Origin: a bacterium HR33
GTDB taxonomy: Bacteria; Gemmatimonadota; Gemmatimonadetes; Gemmatimonadales; GWC2-71-9
Reading direction: 5' to 3'
DNA: 64,000 nt
Assembly: GCA_002923375.1 (NCBI GenBank)
Contig: BEIJ01000002.1
Coordinates: 1 to 64,000, forward strand
The translations under genes were made by a program, and so were the position numbers. Shown piece by piece: positions 24,904 through 33,485 of the stretch. The notes beneath the pieces were generated by a model, which was not told the origin of the DNA, did not search any database, and saw only the letters and a program-made list of their open reading frames with translations. Numbering within the stretch: position 1 is the stretch's first letter; every line of letters starts with the position of its first letter.

Positions 24904-25767
24904 CTAACGGGCGATTCGCATCAACCCGGTGCGGGTCCAGATGACGATCACGCCGCACAGCGTTTCCACGCTGGTTCCACCGAACTGCACCGGAACCTGG
25001 GCGGCGCTGCGATAGACCTCGATCGCCGCTATGGTGGAAGGCGGGCCGATATCGTCCAGGCTGAGACTTTGATCGACCCTTTGCAGCCGTTCGTCGATCG
25101 CGGCCTCCACGGCGTCCTCTTCCCCGGTGCGCGCGGGCCGGGAATCTCCCCTGGCCCACATGAGCCCGTCGACGAAGACCCGGGGCCGGCACAGGCCCCC
25201 GCGGGAGAGCGTACCACCTCTGAGCTGGACGAATCGAGGTCCCACCGATCCGCTGGTCATTGACACCACCTGCACCCCGGGAAGGCTGGTCAAAAGATCG
25301 GTGACCCTCGCCGCCCGGCGTTTCTCGATTTGCTCCGGCGTGATGAAGTGGCCGAAGTTGCTCTTCTGGCGCTCGTAGAAACCGGTGAGCTCCAGATAGG
25401 TGCGCACCGCGGCGCCGGACACCTCCACCGGATCGAGCATCACCGGGAGCGGCCGTAAATGGAACACCGACTCGAGATCGTCGTTTTCCTTTATCACTAC
25501 GGGACCCGAGATCCAGGGCTGGTAGCCGATCCGCCTGGCCGCCACGTAATACGCTCCCGGCCCGGGCACTTGAAAGCTCCAGTAGCCGCGCTCGTCGGTT
25601 ATCGCCACCCTACCGCCTTTTCCCTCTTGCGGCAACAAAGTGACGATCCCGTACGGTATCGGTTGGTCCGTGAGGAGATCGAGCAGCCTTCCGCTCAACC
25701 TTTGGGCTTCGAGAGGCAACCCGAGCGTTGCCACCAGCAGCAAGGTCGAGCAGAAGGCTTTACTCAT
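24904..25767 (-). CDS. TonB plug-domain protein without a beta-barrel
   Basis: 287 aa. A signal peptide (ends PLEAQ) is followed by a carboxypeptidase-regulatory-like domain (LSGRLLDLLTDQPIPYGIV, about 25-110) and a TonB-receptor plug domain (RRAARVTDLLTSLPGVQVV, about 150-280), then the frame ends. A real TonB receptor would continue for some 600 residues as a barrel. This plug-only layout is common in Gemmatimonadota, so it is probably a natural form rather than a truncation. It has a Cys pair (GLCRPRV, ETLCGVI). It lies downstream of the SusCD pair on the same strand and may work with it. Confidence 0.75.
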   Translation of the reverse strand: MSKAFCSTLLLVATLGLPLEAQRLSGRLLDLLTDQPIPYGIVTLLPQEGKGGRVAITDERGYWSFQVPGPGAYYVAARRIGYQPWISGPVVIKENDDLESVFHLRPLPVMLDPVEVSGAAVRTYLELTGFYERQKSNFGHFITPEQIEKRRAARVTDLLTSLPGVQVVSMTSGSVGPRFVQLRGGTLSRGGLCRPRVFVDGLMWARGDSRPARTGEEDAVEAAIDERLQRVDQSLSLDDIGPPSTIAAIEVYRSAAQVPVQFGGTSVETLCGVIVIWTRTGLMRIAR

Positions 25768-25868
25768 AGCGAGACACCCTGAGGGAAAATTACCGGCGGG
25801 TGAGCGACAGGAAAAGTCGCCACCCGCCGGTGCTCCTGCTACTTCAAGTCCTGAACCCGACGCTGCCC

Positions 25869-27350
25869 TTAGATTCCCGGCGGAACATTGGGGTCAGCCG
25901 GTTTGACCAGCTTGGGGTTGCCCTCGTATTCCTGCCGCGGGATCGGATAGCAGGTCCAGATCCCGTATTCTCCCCAAGTTGGGTTGGGGTGAGTTCCGGT
26001 GGGGAAGTAGCTCCCGTTGGCGAACGGGCCCTTGCCCGGGTCGAACCGGGTCCAGCGGCGCAGATCGCCCAGCCTGAACCCGCCCATGAACAGATCCCGG
26101 CTGCGCTGCTCTCTGAGTTCCTTTATCAGAGCGTCACCAGAAAGCGACACCGCCGGCTGGTTGCCAACCGCGCGCCGGGCGTTCACGAAGGCCAGAATCG
26201 CGGCCTGGTTCCCCACGATGTCCTGCATGGCCAGAGCCTCGTAGTAGTGATGCTGCGCCTCTACGTAGTCGGCCAGGAGAACATCGGTGTCGAACCCGGC
26301 TATGAAAGGCATGGCGCTTGGCGAGGTGCCCGTGCACCTAGGACAGGACGGCGAAGGCGGCGCGATGGTCTGGCCGGTGTAGTCGCTGTAGCGCAGCCCC
26401 TGGAAGAATCTGTACAGCGGGGTCAGACCGTTGTGCCCGGTTCTCCACCTGGTATCGTGCTGGATCCTGGGGTCGGTCTGGGGAGCAATCACGTTCTGGC
26501 TGCGGAACGTGAAGCCCGTGTTCCGAAAGCTGGGATGCACGCCGTTGAAAAAGGGATTGATCCCGTGGGTGAAATTCGATCCGCTGCTGATACCCTGGAG
26601 CGGGTTACGACCGCCGGAAACGTCCACGAACCTGATCCACCAGCGGAAGTTGGAGGGCACCTGGGCTGCGAATGTGGCCGCTTGCGCCCAGTTGCCGCGT
26701 CCCAAGTGCGCCCGGGCCAGACCGGTGCGGGCCAGGTTCGCCACATCGGTGCGGTTTACGGCCAGGGCGGTGTTCAGCGCCTCTTCCAGATACGGAATCG
26801 CCACGTCAAAAGTCTCCAGCGGTGAGAGGATCTTGTCGCTGGGATTGTCCGGATCGGGCGAAATCACCGTCTGGCACATGTTCTCCGCCAATACCAGGGC
26901 GCTGTAGCCGGCGAACGCCAGGCTGGTTGCCAGCTGCGGGCGGAGGTCCTTGCTGGGATCCTCCTGCTGCCACTTGCGGATTCGCTCGGCCAAGCTGTGC
27001 GCCATGCGCAGCGCCCGGCTCAGTGACCCGAAAATGTTGTTGGTCGGGCCTTCCATCCAGCTCGCAATCCTCTGGTTGGCGCGGGCATAGTCCTCCCAGT
27101 TCACCCCGTTGAGCATCTCGTCGGTGAGGAGGTTGGCCCAGCGAATCACCGGATCCACGTAGGCTCCGTGGAAGGCGTCCATCACGCCGTTCAGCTGCGC
27201 GTCCACGAGCTGGGGATTGTCCAGCTCCTCAATCAGTATTCCCTCGGGGTTTTCCACCTTGAGCAGCTCGTCGACGTTGCACGCCGCCGCCAGACTCACC
27301 ACTCCGGCGGCCACGACCGCTGCCCAGGCTCTCTTGTGTCCTAGCTTCAT
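25869..27350 (-). CDS. SusD/RagB-family outer-membrane lipoprotein
   Basis: 493 aa with a lipoprotein signal ending SLAAAC. N-terminal VENPEGILIEELDNPQLVDAQ is typical of SusD-like proteins, and the rest is helix-rich with TPR-like pairs (WAQAATFAAQVPSNFRWW, VANLARTGLARAHLGRGNW). The C-terminus has LREQRSRDLFMGGFRLGDLRRW, the conserved SusD end motif. It caps the SusC channel encoded just upstream and binds the ligand outside the cell. Start codon is 10 bases after the SusC stop, so the two are co-transcribed. Ligand unknown (glycan or peptide). Confidence 0.85.
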   Translation of the reverse strand: MKLGHKRAWAAVVAAGVVSLAAACNVDELLKVENPEGILIEELDNPQLVDAQLNGVMDAFHGAYVDPVIRWANLLTDEMLNGVNWEDYARANQRIASWMEGPTNNIFGSLSRALRMAHSLAERIRKWQQEDPSKDLRPQLATSLAFAGYSALVLAENMCQTVISPDPDNPSDKILSPLETFDVAIPYLEEALNTALAVNRTDVANLARTGLARAHLGRGNWAQAATFAAQVPSNFRWWIRFVDVSGGRNPLQGISSGSNFTHGINPFFNGVHPSFRNTGFTFRSQNVIAPQTDPRIQHDTRWRTGHNGLTPLYRFFQGLRYSDYTGQTIAPPSPSCPRCTGTSPSAMPFIAGFDTDVLLADYVEAQHHYYEALAMQDIVGNQAAILAFVNARRAVGNQPAVSLSGDALIKELREQRSRDLFMGGFRLGDLRRWTRFDPGKGPFANGSYFPTGTHPNPTWGEYGIWTCYPIPRQEYEGNPKLVKPADPNVPPGI

Positions 27351-27360
27351 GGTCGCCTCC

Positions 27361-30300
27361 TCAGAACGACACCCGCAGAGAGGCCGAGAACCGGCGCGTC
27401 TGCGGCGTCGAAGCGTAGTCCAGCATCTGGAAATTGCTCGTGGGATCGAAGTTCACCTCCGGGTCACCCTTGCCCTTGTACTTGGTCCACAGGGCCAGGT
27501 TTCTTCCCGAGAGAGTGAAGGTCCAGCGGCTGCCCGGAATCAGCGGGAAGGCCGAAGTCACAGAGCGCGGGAGCGTGTAGGTCAGAGACAGTTCCCGGAA
27601 CTTGATGAAATCGGCCCTGCTGATATGGCTCAGGGTCTGGAGCGACCTCAGGGCCAGCACATCGGCCACGGTCACGTCCGGATTGAGCGGGGTGCCGCCG
27701 GTGTTCACGTCCCAGGTGTTGAGATCGATCCTGCTGTTCACCGAGCACAGCGCGCACCACTGGTAGTGGCCGCCCCGATAATCGAACTGGGTGAAGATGC
27801 TCAGGTTGTTGAACAGCGTAAAAGTGTTGGTCAGAGACGCTTCACGCGGCGGTACCGAGGGGCCCATGTAAATGTCCTGGCAGTCCCGCTCGCGATCCCA
27901 GTTCGGGTCGCTCGGCGCCCAGCGGCAGCTGCTGAGCACTCGCACGCTCTGGCCCGGTGCGTCGAGGACCGGATTGGGGATCACGTTTCCGGCATTGTCG
28001 TACACGATCGGCTTCCCGTCCGGACCGCGCTCCACGTCCCAGGCCCAGAAGGCACCCAAGGGGAACCCTTCCCGGTGCCGCTGCACGTCGGCAAAGGCGC
28101 CGAAGACGATCTCCTCGCGGACCGGAGTCCCGTCGGGATAGCGCCCGAAGGATACCAGCTTGTTGTCGTTGGTCGAGAGCGAGAGGCTGGCATCCCAGGT
28201 AAACGACCGCGTGTTCACCGGAGTGGCACTGAGCAGCAGCTCGATCCCCTTATTGGAGATCTCACCTATGTTGACCAGGTGCGTTCCGGTGAAGCCGGTG
28301 GACCGGGGATCGGGTACCGAGATCAGAGCGTCCTTAGTGCTCTTGTTGTAGTAGGTGAACTCGATACCCAGCCGGTTGCTGAACAGCGAGGCGTCGAACC
28401 CGGCCTCCCACTCGGAACCGGTTTCGGCCTTGAGCTTCGGGTTGCCGTAGGAAGAGATCACCAAGGTGTTCACCAGGATCTCAGACTCGTTGACGAACCG
28501 GCCGCTGGTGTAAGTCCGGTCGGCGGTGAAGGGCGCCGGGGCGTTACCGGCCTCACCCCAGGCGGCTCTGAACTTGAGCTCGTCCACAAAGTCCACGTTG
28601 AAGAAATCCTCTTCCGAGATCATCCAGGAGAACGAAGCCTTGGGATAGACCACCAGCGAGAAGTCGGATCCGAAGGCCGAGTTGTCGTCGATCCGGACCG
28701 CGCCGGTGAGATACATCCGGTCCCGCCATCCCAGACGCTCTTCCAGGAAGAAGCCAAGAGAGGTCTGCTGAACCCGTTCCTCTCCGGCATCCCGCGTGGC
28801 TGCCTGGGAGACCAGATTCAGCTTGTTGGCAACCAGTCCCTCGCCGCGGGCAAAGTAACCCCGGTGGGTCCTGGCGTTGAGCTGCATGCCGGCGGAAAAG
28901 ACCGAACTGAGACTGGAGGTCAGGTTGGCCTCCGCCGAGCCCGAGTAATCCACGGTCCAGCGGTGGAGGTTCACGATCTCATGGTCCACCACGCCGGTGG
29001 CGTTGATGCTACCCCAGGGCTGCCGGCCGGTGGTATCCTGCTGGTAGAAGGTAGTTTCCCTATAACTGTTCCAGTCCAGTCCCAGCGTGAGCTTGTGTCT
29101 CATCCAGGAGAAGGGCTGCCAGTTGGCCGTCTGCCCGATAGTGGTCCGCTCGGAACGGATCTGATCATCGAACTCGTTCGAAACCCAGGGGCTGAATCCC
29201 AGGAATCCCGGCTCCCAAGGAGCCGTCTGGCCGCGCGCTCTTCCGCGCGATGCGTTGCGGATGATGCCGTTGGAAGCGTTGTTGGCGAGCGGCTGGCGGG
29301 TGTGAGTGCGGGCGTAGCTGAACTGGGTTGCGAAGTTCAGGGTCTGCCCCACCTGGAAGTCGAAGTTGCCCCGGCCGCCGATCCGCCGCGCGAAGTTGTT
29401 GAAATAGACCCCGTCGTCCGAGCTGCGGTTGAAGGACAGGAAGTATCCCATGATCCCGGCACCGCCCCGCACCGATACGTCCACGTCGTAGCTGTTGCCC
29501 TTGCGCAACGCCGCGGGATGCCGGAACAAGGGATCGTCTCGCAAGACGAACTCTTGGGATCCGGGAATGCGGATAATGTCGGAATCGGGAATGCCAGTAT
29601 ACAGCACGGCGTTGCCGTTGGCATCCTTGCCCCACCACTTAAGCGAGTCTGCAGGCCAGACACCGGCCGCCACGGCACAGCCACGCTCGCTGGTAGGATT
29701 GTTCTGCATCGCCACGGTGCAGCGCCGATAGGTGCGGTAGTTGTCTCCCGACACGCTCCGGGACCACTCGTTTTGACCCACCTCCACCCGGGCGGTCCAC
29801 TGCGGCGCCTGGGTGCCCCGGCCCTTCTTGGTAATGATCTGGATCACCCCGTTCGCCGCATCGGCTCCGTACAGCGTCGAAGCCGCAGGACCCTTGATCA
29901 CTTCGATGCTCTCGATGTCGTCCGGATTGAGGAAATCGAGCGCGGTGCTTCCCTGGAAGAGGCTGGTGGCCTCGAGTACACCGCTTTCAATCCGAACGCC
30001 GTCCACGTAGAAGACCGGGTTGTACCCCGCCGTGAGGGAACCGGCCCCCCGGATCCGGATGTTGGGAGCCGAGCCCACCTGTCCGCTGTTGGCCAGCAGA
30101 GTAAGGCCGGGCGTCCGGGCAGTGAGCAGCTCCACCACGTTCCGAATCGGAGCATCTTCGAGCTTCTCGGTTACCGGGATGGAGCTCACGGTGATGCCCA
30201 GTTCCCGCTTGGCCTGACCGCCGGCGGTTCCGGTCACCACCACCTCGTCGAGCTGAATTACGGCCCGCTCGAGGGAAAAGTTCACCGGCACCGTTTGCCC

Positions 30301-30600
30301 CGCCATGATGGTTACCGTGGCTTCTAGCCTCTGGTAGCCGATGGCGCTGGCGCGAATCGTCCGCTGGCCGGTGGGTACGTCACGGATGACGTAGCGGCCC
30401 TCCAGGTCCGTGCTGGCCGACAGGGTCGTGCCCAAGACCTGGATCTGGACGTTCGGCAGTGCCCGCCCCGTGCCGGCCGCAGTAACGGTGCCCTCGATGG
30501 TCCCGGTGGCCTGAGCAGCGAGCGAGCCAGGCACCAGACACCAGGAGAGCACCGCCGCTGCAAGGGCGAGCATGCGACCCGTACAACGACTGTGGTTCAT
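27361..30600 (-). CDS. SusC/RagA-family TonB-linked outer-membrane transporter
   Basis: 1079 aa from ATG 30600, which follows AGGAGG at five bases; the frame is open further upstream but has no signal there. A signal peptide ends SLAAQ. A carboxypeptidase-regulatory-like domain (TGTIEGTVTAAGTGRALPNV, about 32-110) precedes the plug (LDEVVVTGTAGG, VVELLTARTPGLTLL, about 115-230), then a long barrel that ends in the aromatic-terminated strand FSASLRVSF. A nearly full-length frame antisense to it is a base-composition artefact. With the SusD gene it forms a nutrient-uptake pair driven by TonB. No polysaccharide-degrading gene is linked, so the substrate is open. Confidence 0.9.
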   Translation of the reverse strand: MNHSRCTGRMLALAAAVLSWCLVPGSLAAQATGTIEGTVTAAGTGRALPNVQIQVLGTTLSASTDLEGRYVIRDVPTGQRTIRASAIGYQRLEATVTIMAGQTVPVNFSLERAVIQLDEVVVTGTAGGQAKRELGITVSSIPVTEKLEDAPIRNVVELLTARTPGLTLLANSGQVGSAPNIRIRGAGSLTAGYNPVFYVDGVRIESGVLEATSLFQGSTALDFLNPDDIESIEVIKGPAASTLYGADAANGVIQIITKKGRGTQAPQWTARVEVGQNEWSRSVSGDNYRTYRRCTVAMQNNPTSERGCAVAAGVWPADSLKWWGKDANGNAVLYTGIPDSDIIRIPGSQEFVLRDDPLFRHPAALRKGNSYDVDVSVRGGAGIMGYFLSFNRSSDDGVYFNNFARRIGGRGNFDFQVGQTLNFATQFSYARTHTRQPLANNASNGIIRNASRGRARGQTAPWEPGFLGFSPWVSNEFDDQIRSERTTIGQTANWQPFSWMRHKLTLGLDWNSYRETTFYQQDTTGRQPWGSINATGVVDHEIVNLHRWTVDYSGSAEANLTSSLSSVFSAGMQLNARTHRGYFARGEGLVANKLNLVSQAATRDAGEERVQQTSLGFFLEERLGWRDRMYLTGAVRIDDNSAFGSDFSLVVYPKASFSWMISEEDFFNVDFVDELKFRAAWGEAGNAPAPFTADRTYTSGRFVNESEILVNTLVISSYGNPKLKAETGSEWEAGFDASLFSNRLGIEFTYYNKSTKDALISVPDPRSTGFTGTHLVNIGEISNKGIELLLSATPVNTRSFTWDASLSLSTNDNKLVSFGRYPDGTPVREEIVFGAFADVQRHREGFPLGAFWAWDVERGPDGKPIVYDNAGNVIPNPVLDAPGQSVRVLSSCRWAPSDPNWDRERDCQDIYMGPSVPPREASLTNTFTLFNNLSIFTQFDYRGGHYQWCALCSVNSRIDLNTWDVNTGGTPLNPDVTVADVLALRSLQTLSHISRADFIKFRELSLTYTLPRSVTSAFPLIPGSRWTFTLSGRNLALWTKYKGKGDPEVNFDPTSNFQMLDYASTPQTRRFSASLRVSF

Positions 30601-30990
30601 GAACCCCCTCCTTAATAAGGTTGAGAGAGTGAACTGATGTCGGCGCCGCGCGAAGCGGTGCGGGGTTCGAGATACACCTGCACCGGGCGACGCCAAGCAC
30701 TACAGCCAAACGCCACTCCGACGGCAGCTGCAGCTCGTCAGTTTTGCGATGGGGAAGCGTACCGAGACCCGCCCTCGAATTACACTACGGTGCGCCTACT
30801 CCACTCATCGACGTGCAACAGACGACCGCATGCAGCAAGCCCCGGCTTCGGAGCCTACCTAGTTTGCTGCCCCGGCCCGGGGACGTCAAGATCAGGCCCT
30901 GGCCCAGCCCCCGGGCACTCCGGGCCGGTCCCGGACCCCAGCCGCGCCAGCCGCCCGGGGTCCTCGCCAGGCCCCGGGGGTCCGGGCAGC
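30601..30990. other. Non-coding region upstream of susC, with GC-rich CCCGGG tract
   Basis: 390 bases without a convincing gene. The left half presumably holds the susC promoter on the minus strand. From about 30870 to 30990 the DNA is a very GC-rich, C/G-tract-bearing stretch with repeated CCCGGG, which became the insertion target of the IS at 30991. Confidence 0.5.
30973..30990 (+). repeat. Target-site duplication, left copy (18 bp)
   Basis: CCCGGGGGTCCGGGCAGC, repeated exactly at 32547-32564, immediately flanking the IS at 30991-32546. Confidence 0.85.
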
Positions 30991-32546
30991 TGTTCCGTTG
31001 AAGCAGAAAAGTCCTAGGGTTAGTTGAAGCAGAAATGTCCTCCCTCCCGGGCTTGGGGTTGAAGTGCCAGGCAGAAGGGAAACAGTGCCAAGGGGTTGCA
31101 TCCCGCTTTAGCGGAGGGTGTGCCTGCCTGGGGTGATGGTACTGGGTGCTCATCAGGTGGCTGCTGTCCGGTGGCGTGCCCGTCCTACCAGGATCGGGAA
31201 GCGGCGCCAGGGGTGATCGGCTGGGGCTGGTCGCCCTTTGCGTGGGGGCCGCTGGGGCGCCGGTTCTGGCAGCGGCTGCTCGGGGCGCTGCTCTAGGGGT
31301 GTGGGCAAGAGATAGCGCCCGCGCCAGCAAAAGCGGGTCGTACCATCTAGCCGCCGCTCAATGGTGAGCCTGCTGTTGGGCATGGCCGGGTCCGCCTCCT
31401 GGGCCTGGATCTGGAAGTGCTGGTTGCGGTAGCGCAGGGTAAAGTCGCTTCTGATTACGCGCTCTTCGGTCTCGGCAAACAGCGCCAGAAGATCAGTACC
31501 CGGATTGAGGGGCCGGTGGGCATCCAGCGCTAGCAGGGGCGCTACGCTGAAGCGCTCGTTCCAGAAGCCGATGAACTCCTCCTCCAGGAAACGATTGGCT
31601 TCTTTGAGGGTCGAGATGCCGCGTATGCGCATCTCCTTGATCAGTCGGTCCTGGAGGGTCTTGAACAGGCGCTCGATGCGCCCCTTGGCCTGGGGCGAGA
31701 GGGCGATGATCAACTCGATGTCCAGGGCAGCAAGGGCGCGGCGGATGAGTGTCAGGGCTTGCTCCTGATCTTGCTCCCTGCGCTCTCGGGCCCGGAAGTG
31801 AGCTTGGAAGTGCGAGGCACGGTCAGTATACAACGCTCCCATGCGACCGAAGCGCATCAGGTAGTCGACCAGCAGCTGGCGGTTGGCGGCTCCGGTGTCC
31901 CGGGGAAAGAAGCGGGCGTACAGCCGGCCGGTAGCGTCGTCGATCATGGCTATCAGCACGATCTCCTCACTGCAACGATCCTCCAGCCAGGGATGCACCG
32001 AGGTGTCCATGAGGACCAGCTCGCCATAAGCTGCCCGCCGCGGTCGCTTCTGGCGGTGGCGCTTGCCTTGTTTCCTGACCCGCCACAGCCCCTCGGCGAT
32101 CAGCCAACGCCTCAGGGTGTGGGGATGGATCGGCCCGAGGGAGAAATCCCGGGCCAAATGCTCGCTCAACAGCGTCGGTCCGAAGTCGGCGTAGAGCGGC
32201 TCTTGGGCCAGGCCCAAGACCTGCTCGCGCAGCTTCAAGCTAAGGGCATTGTTGGGCCGCCGGCCCCGGGCTCGATGCACCACCGCCCGGTCGCCTTCGG
32301 CTTCAAAGCGGCGCAGCAGCCGGCGGAACTGCCGCAGGCTTAGCCGGGCGCGCCTGGCGCCTTCGCTCACGGTGAGGTTACCCCGGTCTACCTGTCGCAA
32401 GATGACCAGCCGGTCACGATCTCTCTGGCTCAAGAGCAGCACATCCTCTCTCCGGAATTGGGGTCGGCCACCAAGATGGCGAAAAGACCCCGAAAGAGGA
32501 CATTTCTGCTGCAACCAGACTAGGACATTTCTGCTGCAACGTTACA
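30991..32546. mobile_element. Complete insertion sequence, ISNCY/IS1202-like, 1556 bp
   Basis: The left boundary is exact: identity with the second copy (63134 onward) begins at this base and the base before differs. Ends are TGT...ACA, with imperfect inverted repeats. Each end carries two tandem copies of a ~19-bp sequence: GTTGAAGCAGAAAAGTCCT 30997-31015 and GTTGAAGCAGAAATGTCCT 31023-31041 on the left; AGGACATTTCTGCTGCAAC at 32497-32515 and 32522-32540 on the right. An 18-bp duplication flanks it. It carries a single transposase gene on the minus strand. The long target duplication and transposase type match the ISNCY/IS1202 group. Confidence 0.9.
31153..32442 (-). CDS. ISNCY-family DDE transposase
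   Basis: About 429 aa from GTG 32442, behind GGAGAG; the frame is open back to a TTG at 32514, which lies inside the IS end repeat. An N-terminal HTH (SQRDRDRLVILRQVDRG to LSLRQFRRLLRRF) is followed by a second HTH-like part (HTLRRWLIAEGLWR) and the DDE catalytic core: Asp in LVLMDTSVHPW, Asp in LYTDRASHF, and Glu in KGRIERLFKTLQDRL. The C-terminal tail (QRPPRKGRPAPADHPWRRF) is basic and proline-rich. It catalyses transposition of the IS. The second copy in this window is identical over the part that can be compared. Confidence 0.93.
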   Translation of the reverse strand: MLLLSQRDRDRLVILRQVDRGNLTVSEGARRARLSLRQFRRLLRRFEAEGDRAVVHRARGRRPNNALSLKLREQVLGLAQEPLYADFGPTLLSEHLARDFSLGPIHPHTLRRWLIAEGLWRVRKQGKRHRQKRPRRAAYGELVLMDTSVHPWLEDRCSEEIVLIAMIDDATGRLYARFFPRDTGAANRQLLVDYLMRFGRMGALYTDRASHFQAHFRARERREQDQEQALTLIRRALAALDIELIIALSPQAKGRIERLFKTLQDRLIKEMRIRGISTLKEANRFLEEEFIGFWNERFSVAPLLALDAHRPLNPGTDLLALFAETEERVIRSDFTLRYRNQHFQIQAQEADPAMPNSRLTIERRLDGTTRFCWRGRYLLPTPLEQRPEQPLPEPAPQRPPRKGRPAPADHPWRRFPILVGRARHRTAAT

Positions 32547-32564
32547 CCCGGGGGTCCGGGCAGC
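32547..32564 (+). repeat. Target-site duplication, right copy (18 bp)
   Basis: Exact copy of 30973-30990, directly after the ACA end of the IS. Confidence 0.85.
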
Positions 32565-32638
32565 CCTTGCCCAAAGCTCCCCGGGCACGTAGCCTCAAGC
32601 CATCATCCAGACTGGAAACCGCTCAAGGAGAACCCACA

Positions 32639-33454
32639 ACGCGTAGATCCGAACTGCGTGCCTGCCTGGAGAGCGCCTTGGGAGCGGGCTACCGCATCGA
32701 GCGGGAGGTCCGGCCGGCGGGGTCCTGCCGCAGGCTGGTTGCACGAGATCTGGTCAACGGCGGGGAGGTGCTGGTCAAGGTACTTCCCACGGATCTGGCG
32801 CTGGCGATCGATCCCGACGGGCTCGAGCGCCGCCTGCTCAGTATCTCGTCTAGGCTCGAAGACCCCAGAGTGGTAAAATCTCTCGCGGCGGGTATGGCGG
32901 GGCCCTACCTCTATTACGTGCGCCCCTTCGTTCCGGGAACGACCTTACGGGCCAAGCTCGACAAGAAGGGCGAGATGACCTTGCTCGGCACCGTCCACCT
33001 GTTCCGAGTTCTGTTGGAGATCCTGGACTACGCCCACTCCCGCGGGGTACACCACGGTGACCTCCGGCCGGACAACGTATTGCTGTCGGAGAACAGCACC
33101 GCCGTAGCGGAGTTCGGTTTGGTGTCCGCTCTGGTGGGCTCTGCCCGGGAGGGGGCGGCAAACCGGATAGGTCTCGCTCTTGGAGACAGCAGGTATCTGA
33201 GCCCGGAGCGGGTGGCAGGAGGCGGTCTGCCTAGCGGGAGCGACGACATATATGCGGTGGGGGCGATGGCCTACGAGATGTTGGCCGGGGATCCTCCCGA
33301 CCCCGGGAGCGCTCCGGACCCCGCAGTTTTCCGGGAGTCGATTCCCTCGCGCCTGTCGGATATAGTGGCCCGCTGCTTGGAGCCGGATCCTGGCAGCAGG
33401 TGGCGCCGGCCGGGAGAAGTCCTGGAGGCGCTCGACCGCGCGTTGGGTGTCTAG
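32639..33454 (+). CDS. Degenerate Ser/Thr protein kinase-like protein, apparent ACG start
   Basis: About 271 aa. AAGGAG (32625-32630) is followed at eight bases by ACG where a start codon would be expected, and the following residues RRSELRACLESALGAGYRI match kinase N-termini of this phylum. The kinase fold is shortened: no glycine-rich loop, Lys in VLVKVL, HGDLRPDN in place of HRDLKPEN, EFG in place of DFG, then SPE. The catalytic-loop Asp and Asn are kept but the metal-binding Asp is Glu, so activity is doubtful. No transmembrane segment. Either a pseudokinase using a rare start or a gene losing function. The IS inserted 92 bases upstream. Confidence 0.6.
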   Translation, partial: TRRSELRACLESALGAGYRIEREVRPAGSCRRLVARDLVNGGEVLVKVLPTDLALAIDPDGLERRLLSISSRLEDPRVVKSLAAGMAGPYLYYVRPFVPGTTLRAKLDKKGEMTLLGTVHLFRVLLEILDYAHSRGVHHGDLRPDNVLLSENSTAVAEFGLVSALVGSAREGAANRIGLALGDSRYLSPERVAGGGLPSGSDDIYAVGAMAYEMLAGDPPDPGSAPDPAVFRESIPSRLSDIVARCLEPDPGSRWRRPGEVLEALDRALGV

Positions 33455-33485
33455 CCCTCCGGGCCTCTAAAGCTGCGATCGCGGC

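Noticed and set aside
27217-30327. A 1036-codon open frame antisense to susC
   Set aside because: It is the antisense shadow of the SusC gene in GC-rich DNA, with low-complexity His/Arg/Val/Pro-rich text and no domain. The opposite strand has signal, plug and barrel features.
30744-31001. An 85-codon frame before the IS as a gene
   Set aside because: Pro/Arg-rich translation of a GC tract without a ribosome-binding site or domain; it is interrupted by the IS.
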